A stretch of DNA of 64,000 bases. Source: Actinomycetales bacterium (lineage in GTDB: Bacteria; Actinomycetota; Actinomycetes; Actinomycetales; Dermatophilaceae). Positions 32,754 to 41,408 of this stretch are shown here, piece by piece; positions within the stretch are counted from its first letter, which is position 1; each line of letters begins with the position of its first letter. The position numbers and the translations under genes are program-made. The DNA lies in contig JADJVX010000017.1 in NCBI GenBank assembly GCA_016710385.1, positions 806,001 through 870,000 of the forward strand, written 5' to 3'. The notes beneath the pieces were generated by a model that ran no database searches, was not told where the DNA came from, and saw nothing but the letters and a program-made list of their open reading frames with translations.

Positions 32754-33548
32754 GCTGGTCGGCTCCTCGCTGGCGAGGGCCTCCGCAGCCACGACGGGCG
32801 GTCGGTCGAACTCGACCACTTCGACGGCATACTCGTCGACGATCGGGGAGCCGACCGAGCTGGGAGGCGCCGGGGTGACGTCGGCTTCGCTGTGGGCGCC
32901 GCAGCCATGGTCGAGGCTCACGACCTTGCCGTCCGACGGCGACCACTCGTTGGCGCAGACCCCGAAGGTGCGCCGCAGGGCGCCGGCCATCGGCACGAAG
33001 TAGCCACACGTCAGGCAGCGAGCCGGAGCCTTCTCGGCGACCTCGCTGCGGGGCCCGTGCTCACCGTCGTACCAACGCTGAGCAGCGGCTTCGCGGCCCT
33101 CGGGTGACAGCACCCGCTTGCGGCCGAGGCCGAGTTCGTTGATCGCGAGCGCGTCGATGTCGTCGTCGCCGGTGGCTTCGAAGCCGGGCTGCAGGTTGGG
33201 GTCCTCCTGGCGGTAGGGCAACACATCGCCCGCGCCGAGGTCGCCGGGGGCGATCCGCTCGGCATACGGGAGCCATTCCGGCGCGAGGATGGCGCCCTCG
33301 CCGGGCACCAGGCTGGTCTCGCAGATCGTGGCGCGCTTCTGCCGCGGGCCACGGGCGACGCTCACCGACCAGCGCCACCCCTGGTATCCCGTGGAGGTGC
33401 ACCGGAAATAGTGCGTGGCGAGCCGTTCGGCCTCCATGACCATGACGAGGTGTTCGCCGACCGTGTCGGGTTCGGCGATGGAGATGGCTGCGTCACGGGC
33501 CAGCTCGACCGCGGCAGCGAGGGTGGAATCGGCCTTGAGCTCGACCAT
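32694..33548 (-). CDS. DUF3027 domain protein
   Basis: A 284-aa protein of the actinobacterial DUF3027 family. The N-terminal half has GYQGWRWSVSVARGPRQK and EWLPYAERI-PGDLG-GDVLPY, both family hallmarks. The middle has RCLTCGYFVPMAGALRRTFGVC and a later HGCGAH, which look like a four-ligand metal site (CxxC...C...H/C). The C-terminal 75 residues are acidic and Pro-rich. Its ATG overlaps the stop of the cold-shock gene (TGATG), so both are co-transcribed. The function is unknown. Confidence 0.85.
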   Translation of the reverse strand: MVELKADSTLAAAVELARDAAISIAEPDTVGEHLVMVMEAERLATHYFRCTSTGYQGWRWSVSVARGPRQKRATICETSLVPGEGAILAPEWLPYAERIAPGDLGAGDVLPYRQEDPNLQPGFEATGDDDIDALAINELGLGRKRVLSPEGREAAAQRWYDGEHGPRSEVAEKAPARCLTCGYFVPMAGALRRTFGVCANEWSPSDGKVVSLDHGCGAHSEADVTPAPPSSVGSPIVDEYAVEVVEFDRPPVVAAEALASEEPTSSGLVEVAPTAPDQAPAEQS

Positions 33549-33943
33549 CAGGCCTCCAGGTCCGCGGCGACAGCCCGCAGGACCTGGGCGACCTTCGAGG
33601 CGTGGCCCTTGTCGGGGTACTTGCCGCGACGCAGCGATTCGGACGTGTTGTCGAGCAACTTGATGAGGTCTTCGACGATGACGACCATGTCCTCGGTGGG
33701 CTTGCGATGCGCCTGACGCTGGGCCGCAGCCACCGAGGGGGCGGGCTCGAGGATGCGCACCTGCAACGCCTGGGCACCGCGGCGACCTTCGACGATGCCG
33801 AACTCGACGCGGGTGCCGCCCTTGAGCGTGCTCACACCTTCCGGGAGAGCATTGGCGTGCAGGAAGACGTCGCCGCCGGCGTCATCGGAGAGGAACCCGA
33901 AGCCCTTCTCAGCGTCGTACCACTTGACCTTGCCTGTGGGCAC
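33548..33943 (-). CDS. Cold-shock-domain protein with C-terminal extension
   Basis: A 131-aa protein. Residues 1-66 form a cold-shock domain with RNP1 KGFGFL and RNP2-like DVFLHA, binding single-stranded RNA/DNA. The extension (67-131) is helical (MVVIVEDLIKLLDN, HASKVAQVLRAVAADLEA) and is typical of an actinobacterial class always paired with DUF3027. The start is GTG, giving MPTGKVKWYD. The gap of 110 bp to the divergent helicase-associated gene contains their promoters. Confidence 0.92.
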   Translation of the reverse strand: MPTGKVKWYDAEKGFGFLSDDAGGDVFLHANALPEGVSTLKGGTRVEFGIVEGRRGAQALQVRILEPAPSVAAAQRQAHRKPTEDMVVIVEDLIKLLDNTSESLRRGKYPDKGHASKVAQVLRAVAADLEA

Positions 33944-34053
33944 CGTTCCACCTCGTGCTCGTCCTGCCGGACCACCATGGTCCGCGCGTCGCTGTGCGCC
34001 TGCTCAGCCTATCTGTGCGGGCAACCCGATTGCCGGTCTGCAAGGATGGTCGG

Positions 34054-36393
34054 ATGGCTTCGCGGAGATCGGCAGCTCAGGGGGCGAGCCCGGGAAGCCG
34101 GACCAGCCCGGCCAGCCACGCCAACCAGGCGGGTCCGGTCCGCAGCCTCGCCGACGATCTGCGCACGCGCACCGATACCGAACTCGCCACCCTGCTGCTC
34201 ATCCGACCCGACCTCGGTCGCCCGGTCCCGGCCGGCTTTGCCGCGTTGGCGGCTCGGGCGACGACTCGGCCGAGCGTGCACCGCGCCGTCGAGACCCTCG
34301 ACCGTGCCGAACTCACCGTCGCGCTAGCCGCAGTCGTCGCCGCCGAGGCCGACCCGCACGGCTCGGGCGTGGTCACCGAGGACGCCGTGCGCGCCTTGGC
34401 CGACGGGCCGGTCGCCGAAAGCCTCACCCGGCTCTGGGAGCGCGGCCTGCTGTGGCGCTCGCCGCAGGGCTGGCACGTCGTGAGCACGCTCGTGGAGGTG
34501 CTCGGCCCCCACCCTGCCGGGCTCGGCATCTCGGCCCGGGAGGTGCAACCCCGGTATGCCGCGTGCTCACCTCCCCGAGGGCCGGACCTGGACGCCGTGC
34601 TCGCCGAGGCATCCCCGGCCGCGCGGGCGGTCCTCGACACCCTCACCTGGGGGCCGCCGACGGGGAGCATTCCCGCCTCAGGTCCCACCCACGACGCGGC
34701 CCGCTGGCTGATCGCCAAGGGCGTGTGCGCCCCGAGCGGTGTCGGCCACATCACCCTCGTCCGCGAGGTCGCCCTCCAGCTACGCGGCGGGCGGCTCTTC
34801 CGCGAGCCGACGCAGACGCCGACCATGGCCTGGGAACCCAGCATCGATCCGGCCACCGTCGACCGGGTCGGCGGGGCCCACGCTCGCGATCTGCTCACCC
34901 TCGTCGACGAGCTCGCCGACCGCTGGGGCACGGCCTCACCGCGGGTGCTGCGCACCGGCGGTGTGGGAGTGCGTGACCTCGCCGCACTCGCCGCCGACCT
35001 GGATGTCTCCTCTGACGAGGTCCATTTCCTCGTCGAACTCGCTCGCGCGGCGGGCCTGCTGGGACGCGCCGGGTCGCCGGACGGCATACGGCCCGAGTCG
35101 TGGGCTCCGACCGCCGACTACGACACCTGGTCCGCCCGGGGCGCCGCGGACCGCTGGGCAGCCCTCGTGCTGGCCTGGCTGACCAACCCGCGGGCGACGC
35201 ATCTCATCGGCGCGACCCTCGGTCGGGGCACCACGGTGGGCGTGCTGTCGCCCGAGGTGAGTTGGCCTCCGGTGCGCGAGATCCGGCGCGATGTGCTCGA
35301 GGTGCTCGCGGTCCCCCAGGCGGGCGGGGTGGCCGCGGCCGAGGAACTCGCGGCGGTGTTGGCCTGGCGGCGTCCCCTCCGCGACCGGAGCACCACTGCC
35401 CAGGTGCTCGCCGTGACGCTGCGCGAGGCCCAATGGCTCGGCGTCACCGCGCTGGGCAGTCTCACCACGGTTGGTCGACTGCTCGCCGAGGGTGCCACGG
35501 AGGACCAGCTGGCAACCGCTGCGGCCAGCGCCATGCCTGATCCGGTCGACCACCTGTTGTTGCAGGCCGACCTCACGGCTATCGCTCCGGGGCCGCTCGA
35601 CGGGACCTTGGCCCGGTTCGTGCGTTTGGTCAGCGACATCGAATCCCGCGGCGGTGCAACAGTTTTCCGCATCTCCGCGGAATCGGTGCGTCGCGCACTC
35701 GACTCCGGTCTGACAGCCGATGAAGTCCTCGACCGGTTGCGCGAGGCGAGCCGCACCCCGGTGCCGCAACCGCTGGACTACCTGGTCCGTGACGTCGCGC
35801 GACGGCACGGCCAGACCCGAGTCGGCGGCGCGACGGCATACCTGCGCTCCGACGACGAATCGCTGCTGTCCGGCATGCTCGCCGACCGCACCCTCGCCCC
35901 CGCCCTGTTGCGCCGGATCGCTCCGACCGTCCTGGTGTCGCTAGCCGAGCCGGCCAGCCTGTTGGACCTGCTCCGTGAGGGCGGGTACGCCCCCACACAA
36001 GAGGCGTTCGACGGCAGCATCGTGGTGAGCGAACCCGCATCCCGCCGCGCCCCGGCCGGTCGCACGCGGACCGGCAGCGACCCGGCGGCGCCGGCCCTCG
36101 ATGCGACCCTCGCGGGGGAAGTGGTCCAGCGGCTGCGGTCGGAGTCGTGGCCCGGTCACGCCAGCCGCGCGCCGGCCAGACTGCAGACCGACGCGGCCGA
36201 GATCCAGGCGGTCCTTCGCGAGACAGTCGCCCAGGGAGGTGCCGTGTGGGTGGGCTATACCGACAGCGACGGACGCTCCAGTAAGCACCTCGTCTCACCC
36301 TGGCGCTTCGAGGGCGGACGCCTGTATGCCGTCAACGCCGACACCGAGACGGTGTTTGTCCTGCACCGGATCACCGGGGTGGCTCCGGCTTGA
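34054..36393 (+). CDS. Helicase-associated protein (Helicase_C_3-like), partner of XPB
   Basis: A 779-aa protein without Walker motifs. The N-terminal half has repeated winged-helix-like segments (SLADDLRTRTDTELATLLL, and others). The central part (about 420-640) resembles the domain described as helicase C-terminal-like in actinobacteria. The last 60 residues (WVGYTDSDGRSSKHLVSPWR, GRLYAVNADTETVFVLHRI) look like a WYL-type ligand-binding barrel. Relatives are commonly encoded next to XPB helicases, as here (38366). ATG 34054 was chosen over upstream starts because the preceding codons are not conserved. Its end overlaps the convergent lyase gene by 23 bp. Confidence 0.7.
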   Translation: MASRRSAAQGASPGSRTSPASHANQAGPVRSLADDLRTRTDTELATLLLIRPDLGRPVPAGFAALAARATTRPSVHRAVETLDRAELTVALAAVVAAEADPHGSGVVTEDAVRALADGPVAESLTRLWERGLLWRSPQGWHVVSTLVEVLGPHPAGLGISAREVQPRYAACSPPRGPDLDAVLAEASPAARAVLDTLTWGPPTGSIPASGPTHDAARWLIAKGVCAPSGVGHITLVREVALQLRGGRLFREPTQTPTMAWEPSIDPATVDRVGGAHARDLLTLVDELADRWGTASPRVLRTGGVGVRDLAALAADLDVSSDEVHFLVELARAAGLLGRAGSPDGIRPESWAPTADYDTWSARGAADRWAALVLAWLTNPRATHLIGATLGRGTTVGVLSPEVSWPPVREIRRDVLEVLAVPQAGGVAAAEELAAVLAWRRPLRDRSTTAQVLAVTLREAQWLGVTALGSLTTVGRLLAEGATEDQLATAAASAMPDPVDHLLLQADLTAIAPGPLDGTLARFVRLVSDIESRGGATVFRISAESVRRALDSGLTADEVLDRLREASRTPVPQPLDYLVRDVARRHGQTRVGGATAYLRSDDESLLSGMLADRTLAPALLRRIAPTVLVSLAEPASLLDLLREGGYAPTQEAFDGSIVVSEPASRRAPAGRTRTGSDPAAPALDATLAGEVVQRLRSESWPGHASRAPARLQTDAAEIQAVLRETVAQGGAVWVGYTDSDGRSSKHLVSPWRFEGGRLYAVNADTETVFVLHRITGVAPA

Positions 36394-37342
36394 TCTCGGC
36401 GTCGAGGTCTGCCGCGAGCGCGGTGACGACCCGGCTGGCAGCAGGGCGCCCGAGCTGGCCGGCCATCCAGGCCGACGTGCGGACCAGCGCTTCGAGGTCG
36501 ACGCCGGTCTGCACGCCCGCCCCGTGCAGCGCCCAGACGAGGTCTTCGGTCGCGAGGTTGCCCGTAGCGCTCTTGGCGTAGGGGCAGCCGCCGAGCCCGC
36601 CGGCCGACGAGTCGACGATCGTCACCCCGTCGCTCAGGGCCGCGAGCGTGTTGGCCAGGGCCTGGCCATAGGTGTCGTGGAAGTGCACCGCGACCTGGCC
36701 ACGCGGCATACCGGCCGTGTCGAGCGCGTCGAGCAGGTCACGCACCTGTCCGGTCGTCGCGACCCCAATGGTGTCCCCGAGGCTCAACTCGTCGCAGCCG
36801 AGGTCCATCAGCCGGCGGGCGGCATCGACGACCTGCGCAATCGGCACGTCGCCCTCCCATGGGTCGCCGAAGCACATCGAGACATAGGCGCGCACCCAGA
36901 GGCCAGCGCCCTTGGCGCGATCCACGACCGGCCGGAACATCTCGACCGACTCGGCGATCGAGCGACCGAGGTTGCGCTGGGCGAAGGTCTCGGTGGCGCT
37001 GCCGAAGATCGCGATCGCCTGCACCCTGCTCGCCAGGGCCCGGTCGAGGCCACGCTCGTTGGGCACGAGGACCGGCCGATTGCGCGCGGTGCCCTCGGGC
37101 CCGAGCACGGCGAGCACCTCGGCAGCATCGGCGAGCTGCGGCACCCACGCGGGGTTGACAAAGGATGTGGTCTCGACGGTGGTGAGGCCCGCGGCGATGA
37201 GCCGCCGGATGAACTCCGCCTTGGTCGCCGCCGGGACGACCGTGCGTTCGTTCTGCAGGCCGTCGCGCGCGCCGACCTCGTAGATCGTCACCCGCGCCGG
37301 CAATCCCGTGGAGGCAGACGGGTGAAACTGGGGAGCGCGCAT
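36371..37342 (-). CDS. Hydroxymethylglutaryl-CoA lyase-like protein
   Basis: A 323-aa TIM-barrel lyase of the DRE-metal family. The N-terminal VTIYEVGARDGLQNE gives the catalytic Arg-Asp and metal Asp, VHFHDTYGQALAN gives the metal-binding HxH-type site, and GGLGGCPYAKSATGNLATED (about residues 260-279) contains the catalytic Cys loop. The family cleaves HMG-CoA to acetoacetate and acetyl-CoA in leucine degradation. No leucine-catabolic genes are adjacent, so a related substrate is possible. The ATG follows AAGGAGATCCC. Confidence 0.88.
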   Translation of the reverse strand: MRAPQFHPSASTGLPARVTIYEVGARDGLQNERTVVPAATKAEFIRRLIAAGLTTVETTSFVNPAWVPQLADAAEVLAVLGPEGTARNRPVLVPNERGLDRALASRVQAIAIFGSATETFAQRNLGRSIAESVEMFRPVVDRAKGAGLWVRAYVSMCFGDPWEGDVPIAQVVDAARRLMDLGCDELSLGDTIGVATTGQVRDLLDALDTAGMPRGQVAVHFHDTYGQALANTLAALSDGVTIVDSSAGGLGGCPYAKSATGNLATEDLVWALHGAGVQTGVDLEALVRTSAWMAGQLGRPAASRVVTALAADLDAEIKPEPPR

Positions 37343-37465
37343 GGGATCTCCTTGGGTGGACTGCTGTCCATTCTCGGCCCATTGTCTGCACTTTGTCGCG
37401 AAGCGGCTGCGGGCGAGCTGTCGGGTAGAGGGCGTAGTCTCGCGGGCGAGCACAGAGGAGGCCCC

Positions 37466-38362
37466 GTGTCCGACACCGCAGCACCACCGCCCTGGCAGGA
37501 CCCGACCGTCGATGCCACTGGACCGTCAGCCCCAGACCCGGCTGCGGCGCCCGACACGCCAGCGGCGCCTCCCATGCCCGAGGTGCCAGCGGCTCCTCCC
37601 ACGCCCGAGGCATCCGCGCTCTCCGACCCGCCAGCCGCGGCTGCGCTGGATCCGCTGGCCCCGCTCACTCCTCCTGGCGCGCCCCTCACTCCGAGCGCGC
37701 CCGCGGCCGGCCAGCCGGCATACCCCCAGCCGGGGGCCTGGCCACCGCCTCAGGGGCCGGGGCAGCAGGCGCCTGCGGCCTATCCGCCCTATCCCGGCCA
37801 GCCCGGCTACCCGCCCGGTGCGGCCCCCCACCCTGGCCAGCCGGGGATGCCCACCGTGCCCGGTCAGCCCGGCCGTCCGCCGGGTTACCCACAGCCGGGC
37901 TACCCGCAGCCGGGCTACCCGCAGCCGGGCACCTACCCCGGCACGGCATACCCCGGCACGGCACACCCGAGCACGGCATACCCGAGCACGGCATACCCGA
38001 GTGCAGCCCAGCCGCAGCAGAGTGGCTACCCCCATCAGCCGGGCTACCCCCCTGGATACGGGCCGGGCTATCCGCCGGCGCCGGCGGGCTACCCGGCATA
38101 CCGGCCCCTTGAGCCTGCCCAGGTCGCGCCCCGCAACGTCTCGGCCATCGCGCTGCTGGTCATCGCGGCGCTAGCCACCTTCATGACGGGCATCATCGGC
38201 CCCCCGAGCGTGGTCATGGCACTGCTGGCGCTCAAGCACAACTCGACCGACCCGGCTCGGGCAGCCAAACTCGCGTCCCGGGGATGGATCGTTTTCGCCA
38301 TCAACGCGATCATCGGTCTGGCCCTGATCGTGGCGTTCTTCTGGGTGCGGGCGAATCGCTGA
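37466..38362 (+). CDS. DUF4190-like membrane protein with Pro/Gly/Tyr-rich cytoplasmic domain
   Basis: A 298-aa protein. Residues 1-215 are disordered: Ala/Pro/Asp first, then PGYPQ, GTAYP and STAYP repeats. Two C-terminal membrane helices (about 228-250 and 272-292) flank GPPSVVMALLALKHN, the DUF4190-type loop. GTG follows CAGAGGAGG. Many of the Tyr codons in the repeats lie within copies of the dispersed 8-mer (37705, 37944-37994, 38090). Such proteins are widespread in actinobacteria, with no proven role; the tail could mediate protein clustering. The XPB gene starts 3 bases downstream. Confidence 0.75.
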   Translation: MSDTAAPPPWQDPTVDATGPSAPDPAAAPDTPAAPPMPEVPAAPPTPEASALSDPPAAAALDPLAPLTPPGAPLTPSAPAAGQPAYPQPGAWPPPQGPGQQAPAAYPPYPGQPGYPPGAAPHPGQPGMPTVPGQPGRPPGYPQPGYPQPGYPQPGTYPGTAYPGTAHPSTAYPSTAYPSAAQPQQSGYPHQPGYPPGYGPGYPPAPAGYPAYRPLEPAQVAPRNVSAIALLVIAALATFMTGIIGPPSVVMALLALKHNSTDPARAAKLASRGWIVFAINAIIGLALIVAFFWVRANR

Positions 38363-38365
38363 CGG

Positions 38366-40000
38366 ATGACTGACGGACCGCTGATCGTCCAGAGCGACAA
38401 GACGCTGCTGCTCGAGGTCGATCACCCGTCGGCGGAGTATGCCCGGCGGGCGATCGCGCCGTTTGCCGAGTTGGAGCGAGCCCCCGAACATGTGCACACC
38501 TATCGGGTCACCCCGCTCGGGCTGTGGAACGCTCGCGCCGCCGGCCACGACGCCGAGCAGGTCATCGACGCGCTGCTGCGCTACAGCCGGTATGCCGTGC
38601 CGCAGCCGCTGCTCGTTGACATCGCCGACACCATGTCGCGGTATGGCCGGCTGACTCTGGAGAAGCACCCGGTGCATGGCCTGGTGCTGCATGCCACCGA
38701 CCGGCCGGTTCTAGAAGAAGTGTTGCGGCACAAGAAGATTCAACCGATGTTGGGTGAGCGGCTGGATCCGGACACCGTGCTGGTGCATGCCTCCGAACGC
38801 GGGCACCTCAAGCAACAGTTGCTCAAGATCGGCTGGCCGGCAGAAGATCTCGCGGGCTATGTCGACGGTGAGGCGCATCCGATCGCCCTGCGTGAAGAGG
38901 GTTGGTCGATGCGGCCCTATCAGCGGCATGCGGTCGAGGGGTTCTGGCATGGCGGATCGGGTGTGGTCGTGCTGCCCTGTGGGGCCGGAAAGACCATCGT
39001 CGGTGCCGGCGCGATGGCTGCGGCCTCTGCGACGACCCTCATCCTGGTCACCAACACCGTGGCCGCCCGACAGTGGAAGGACGAGCTGCTGCGCCGCACC
39101 TCGTTGACCGAGAACGAGATCGGTGAATACTCGGGCACCCGCAAGGAGATCCGCCCGGTCACCATCGCGACTTATCAAGTGCTCTCGGTGCGTCGCAAGG
39201 GCGTCTACGCCCACCTCGAGCTGTTGGATGCCCGCGACTGGGGGCTGGTCGTCTATGACGAGGTCCACCTGCTGCCGGCTCCGATCTTCCGGATGACTGC
39301 CGACCTGCAGGCCCGGCGGCGGCTCGGGCTGACCGCGACGTTGGTGCGCGAGGACGGCCGCGAGGCCGACGTCTTCTCGCTCATCGGACCGAAGCGATTC
39401 GACGCACCGTGGAAGGACATCGAGGCGCAGGGTTACATCGCGCCCGCCGACTGCGTCGAGGTGCGCGTCACCCTGCCGGAGGCCGAACGGATGGTGTATG
39501 CCGTCGCGGAGCCCGACGAGCGCTACCGGCTGGCGTCCTGCACCCCGTCCAAGGAACGGGTCGTGCAGACCCTGGTCGACCGGCATACCGGAGAACCCAC
39601 GCTCGTCATCGGGCAATACCTCGACCAGCTCGACACTCTCGCCGGCCGCTTGGACGCGCCGCTCATCACCGGCGAGACGCCCATCGCGCAGCGACAGAAG
39701 CTGTTTGCGGGGTTCCGTGCCGGCGAGATCCCCCTGCTCGTCGTGAGCAAGGTGGCCAACTTCTCGATCGACCTGCCCGAGGCATCGGTGGCGATCCAGG
39801 TGTCGGGCACTTTCGGGTCCCGGCAGGAGGAGGCCCAGCGGCTCGGGCGGCTGCTGCGACCCAAGGGCGACGGGCGCACGGCGCACTTCTACTCGGTGGT
39901 GTCGCGCGACACCGTCGACGCCGACTTCGCCGCCCATCGGCAACGCTTCCTCGCCGAGCAGGGCTACGCCTACCGCATCGTCGACGCCGAAGAGCTCTGA
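38366..40000 (+). CDS. DNA repair helicase XPB (SF2)
   Basis: A 544-aa 3'-5' DNA helicase/translocase of the XPB/Ssl2 family. A damage-recognition-like N-terminal region (about 1-190) precedes the motor: motif I LPCGAGKTIVG, motif II VVYDEVHLLPAP, motif III LTATLVREDGREAD (including the RED motif), and the second RecA lobe ending SGTFGSRQEEAQRLGRLLRPKG (motif VI). It probably unwinds damaged or transcribed DNA. The ATG lies 3 bases after the previous stop. The helicase-associated protein at 34054 is its likely partner. Confidence 0.92.
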   Translation: MTDGPLIVQSDKTLLLEVDHPSAEYARRAIAPFAELERAPEHVHTYRVTPLGLWNARAAGHDAEQVIDALLRYSRYAVPQPLLVDIADTMSRYGRLTLEKHPVHGLVLHATDRPVLEEVLRHKKIQPMLGERLDPDTVLVHASERGHLKQQLLKIGWPAEDLAGYVDGEAHPIALREEGWSMRPYQRHAVEGFWHGGSGVVVLPCGAGKTIVGAGAMAAASATTLILVTNTVAARQWKDELLRRTSLTENEIGEYSGTRKEIRPVTIATYQVLSVRRKGVYAHLELLDARDWGLVVYDEVHLLPAPIFRMTADLQARRRLGLTATLVREDGREADVFSLIGPKRFDAPWKDIEAQGYIAPADCVEVRVTLPEAERMVYAVAEPDERYRLASCTPSKERVVQTLVDRHTGEPTLVIGQYLDQLDTLAGRLDAPLITGETPIAQRQKLFAGFRAGEIPLLVVSKVANFSIDLPEASVAIQVSGTFGSRQEEAQRLGRLLRPKGDGRTAHFYSVVSRDTVDADFAAHRQRFLAEQGYAYRIVDAEEL

Positions 40001-40087
40001 CGGTCCGTCGAGGCGTCGAGGCATCCGCTGGTCACCGGTCGAATCCGGAGGCCGCGTGAGGACCCCTCTGGCCGCCGATGTGGCGCG

Positions 40088-41257
40088 CTATCGGGCGAGG
40101 CGTTGCAGCTCATGGCTGATGCGATCCATGAGGTCGGGGTAGGGGTCGACCAACGGCGCTCGCCGGCGTTTCGCAGCGAGGCCGACCTCACGCACCGGCC
40201 CGTCGGCGACATAGAAACGCCCCTTGGTCTGGCCCTGTGCTGCGAGCAGGCCAGCCTCGACGAGGTGCTTGAAGTCGCGGCTGGCCGTGCGTTCCTCGAT
40301 GCCACTGCGCCGAACATAGCCTGGCCGTCGCACGCGCACTCCCATGGCTGCGTCGAAGACCGGGTCGAGGGTGCGCTCGGGCAGACCACGTTCTGCGACC
40401 AGTTCGAGCAGTGCCGTGCCGACGGTCTGCGCCTCGTCGAAGCGTCGCGCGACGGTCTGCGCCTGCATGTGGTGGGCGCGCAGGCAGAACTTCACCCAGA
40501 GGTGGGCGTCGCGTTCGGGCTGCCAGCTACCCGCGCCGGTGAGCGCGAGGATGCGGTAGTAGTCGTCGGCGTTGGCCCCGAGCCACTCTTCGATGCTGTC
40601 GAAGATCGGCTCGACGGGGTGGTCGCGGGCGAGGACGAGGGTCTGCAGGGCGCGCGCCATGCGACCGTTACCGTCGCGGAAGGGGTGAATCATGACGAGG
40701 TTGAGGTGGGCCATCGCGGCTTGCACCACAGCTGGGGCTGGATCGGATCGGTTCATCTCGGTGGTGAGAGCATCCATGAGCGTGGGCACGAGGTCAGGAT
40801 CCGGGCCGGTGTAGACGCGCTCGCCCGTGTGCTCCTGCTCGACGAAGATCTCGCCCGCGCGGTATCGGCCTGGGCTCTTGTGCGGGACGTGCTCGAGCAG
40901 CATGAAGTGCATCGAGCGCAGCGTGTGTGCGTCGAGGCGGAAGTCGGAGTCGGAGGCCATGTGCAGGACATAGGTCAGGACGCGGCGGTAACCGACGATC
41001 TCCGCCCAGATCTGCTCGTCGGCGGTCAGGGGGTCCTCGTCGTCGACGGCGGCGAGGGCATCCTCCGCAGACACGACATATCCCTCGATCGAGTTCGACC
41101 CGCGGATGGCCTTGGCTTGCGCGGAGCGGCGCAGACCGCCGGTCCAGGTTCTGGGGGTGCGCAGGTATGCCGTGAGGCGAGTTCGCAGCTCGACGAGGTC
41201 GTCGAGCGCCCTCTGGTCGGCGAGGTCGAGATTCGGTGTGCCAAACAGCGCTGCCAT
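40088..41257 (-). CDS. Fic-domain protein (AMP-transferase type)
   Basis: A 389-aa protein. The Fic core motif is HPFRDGNGRMAR (about residues 195-206), with the catalytic His and the ATP-binding anion hole. An N-terminal helix carries GSNSIEG (about 53-59), the S/TxxxE inhibitory motif of class II Fic proteins, whose Glu blocks ATP. A C-terminal winged-helix-like region (RRSGIEERTASRDFKHLVEAG, in part) follows. It would AMPylate a protein target; no cognate antitoxin gene is needed in class II. The ribosome site AAGGAC lies inside one arm of a 17-bp inverted repeat. Confidence 0.88.
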   Translation of the reverse strand: MAALFGTPNLDLADQRALDDLVELRTRLTAYLRTPRTWTGGLRRSAQAKAIRGSNSIEGYVVSAEDALAAVDDEDPLTADEQIWAEIVGYRRVLTYVLHMASDSDFRLDAHTLRSMHFMLLEHVPHKSPGRYRAGEIFVEQEHTGERVYTGPDPDLVPTLMDALTTEMNRSDPAPAVVQAAMAHLNLVMIHPFRDGNGRMARALQTLVLARDHPVEPIFDSIEEWLGANADDYYRILALTGAGSWQPERDAHLWVKFCLRAHHMQAQTVARRFDEAQTVGTALLELVAERGLPERTLDPVFDAAMGVRVRRPGYVRRSGIEERTASRDFKHLVEAGLLAAQGQTKGRFYVADGPVREVGLAAKRRRAPLVDPYPDLMDRISHELQRLAR

Positions 41258-41260
41258 GGC

Positions 41261-41328
41261 CCTATGTCCTTATCATTGAGACACTACTCTCCCACGAGAT
41301 CGTCGGTTGGCGCAATGATAAGGACATA
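41261..41328. repeat. 17-bp perfect inverted repeat upstream of the Fic gene
   Basis: CTATGTCCTTATCATTG (41261-41277) and CAATGATAAGGACATAG (41312-41328), separated by 34 bases, are strikingly A/T-rich for this DNA. The first arm overlaps the Fic Shine-Dalgarno. It is probably a pair of operator half-sites or a long leader hairpin. Confidence 0.85.
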
Positions 41329-41408
41329 GAGACACGCATGACCTCCAGCGGTGGCTGTGCTCCTGGGCATCACCCGGCTCTCGGCCCGTGGCCTGCGAGG
41401 ATCGACCG

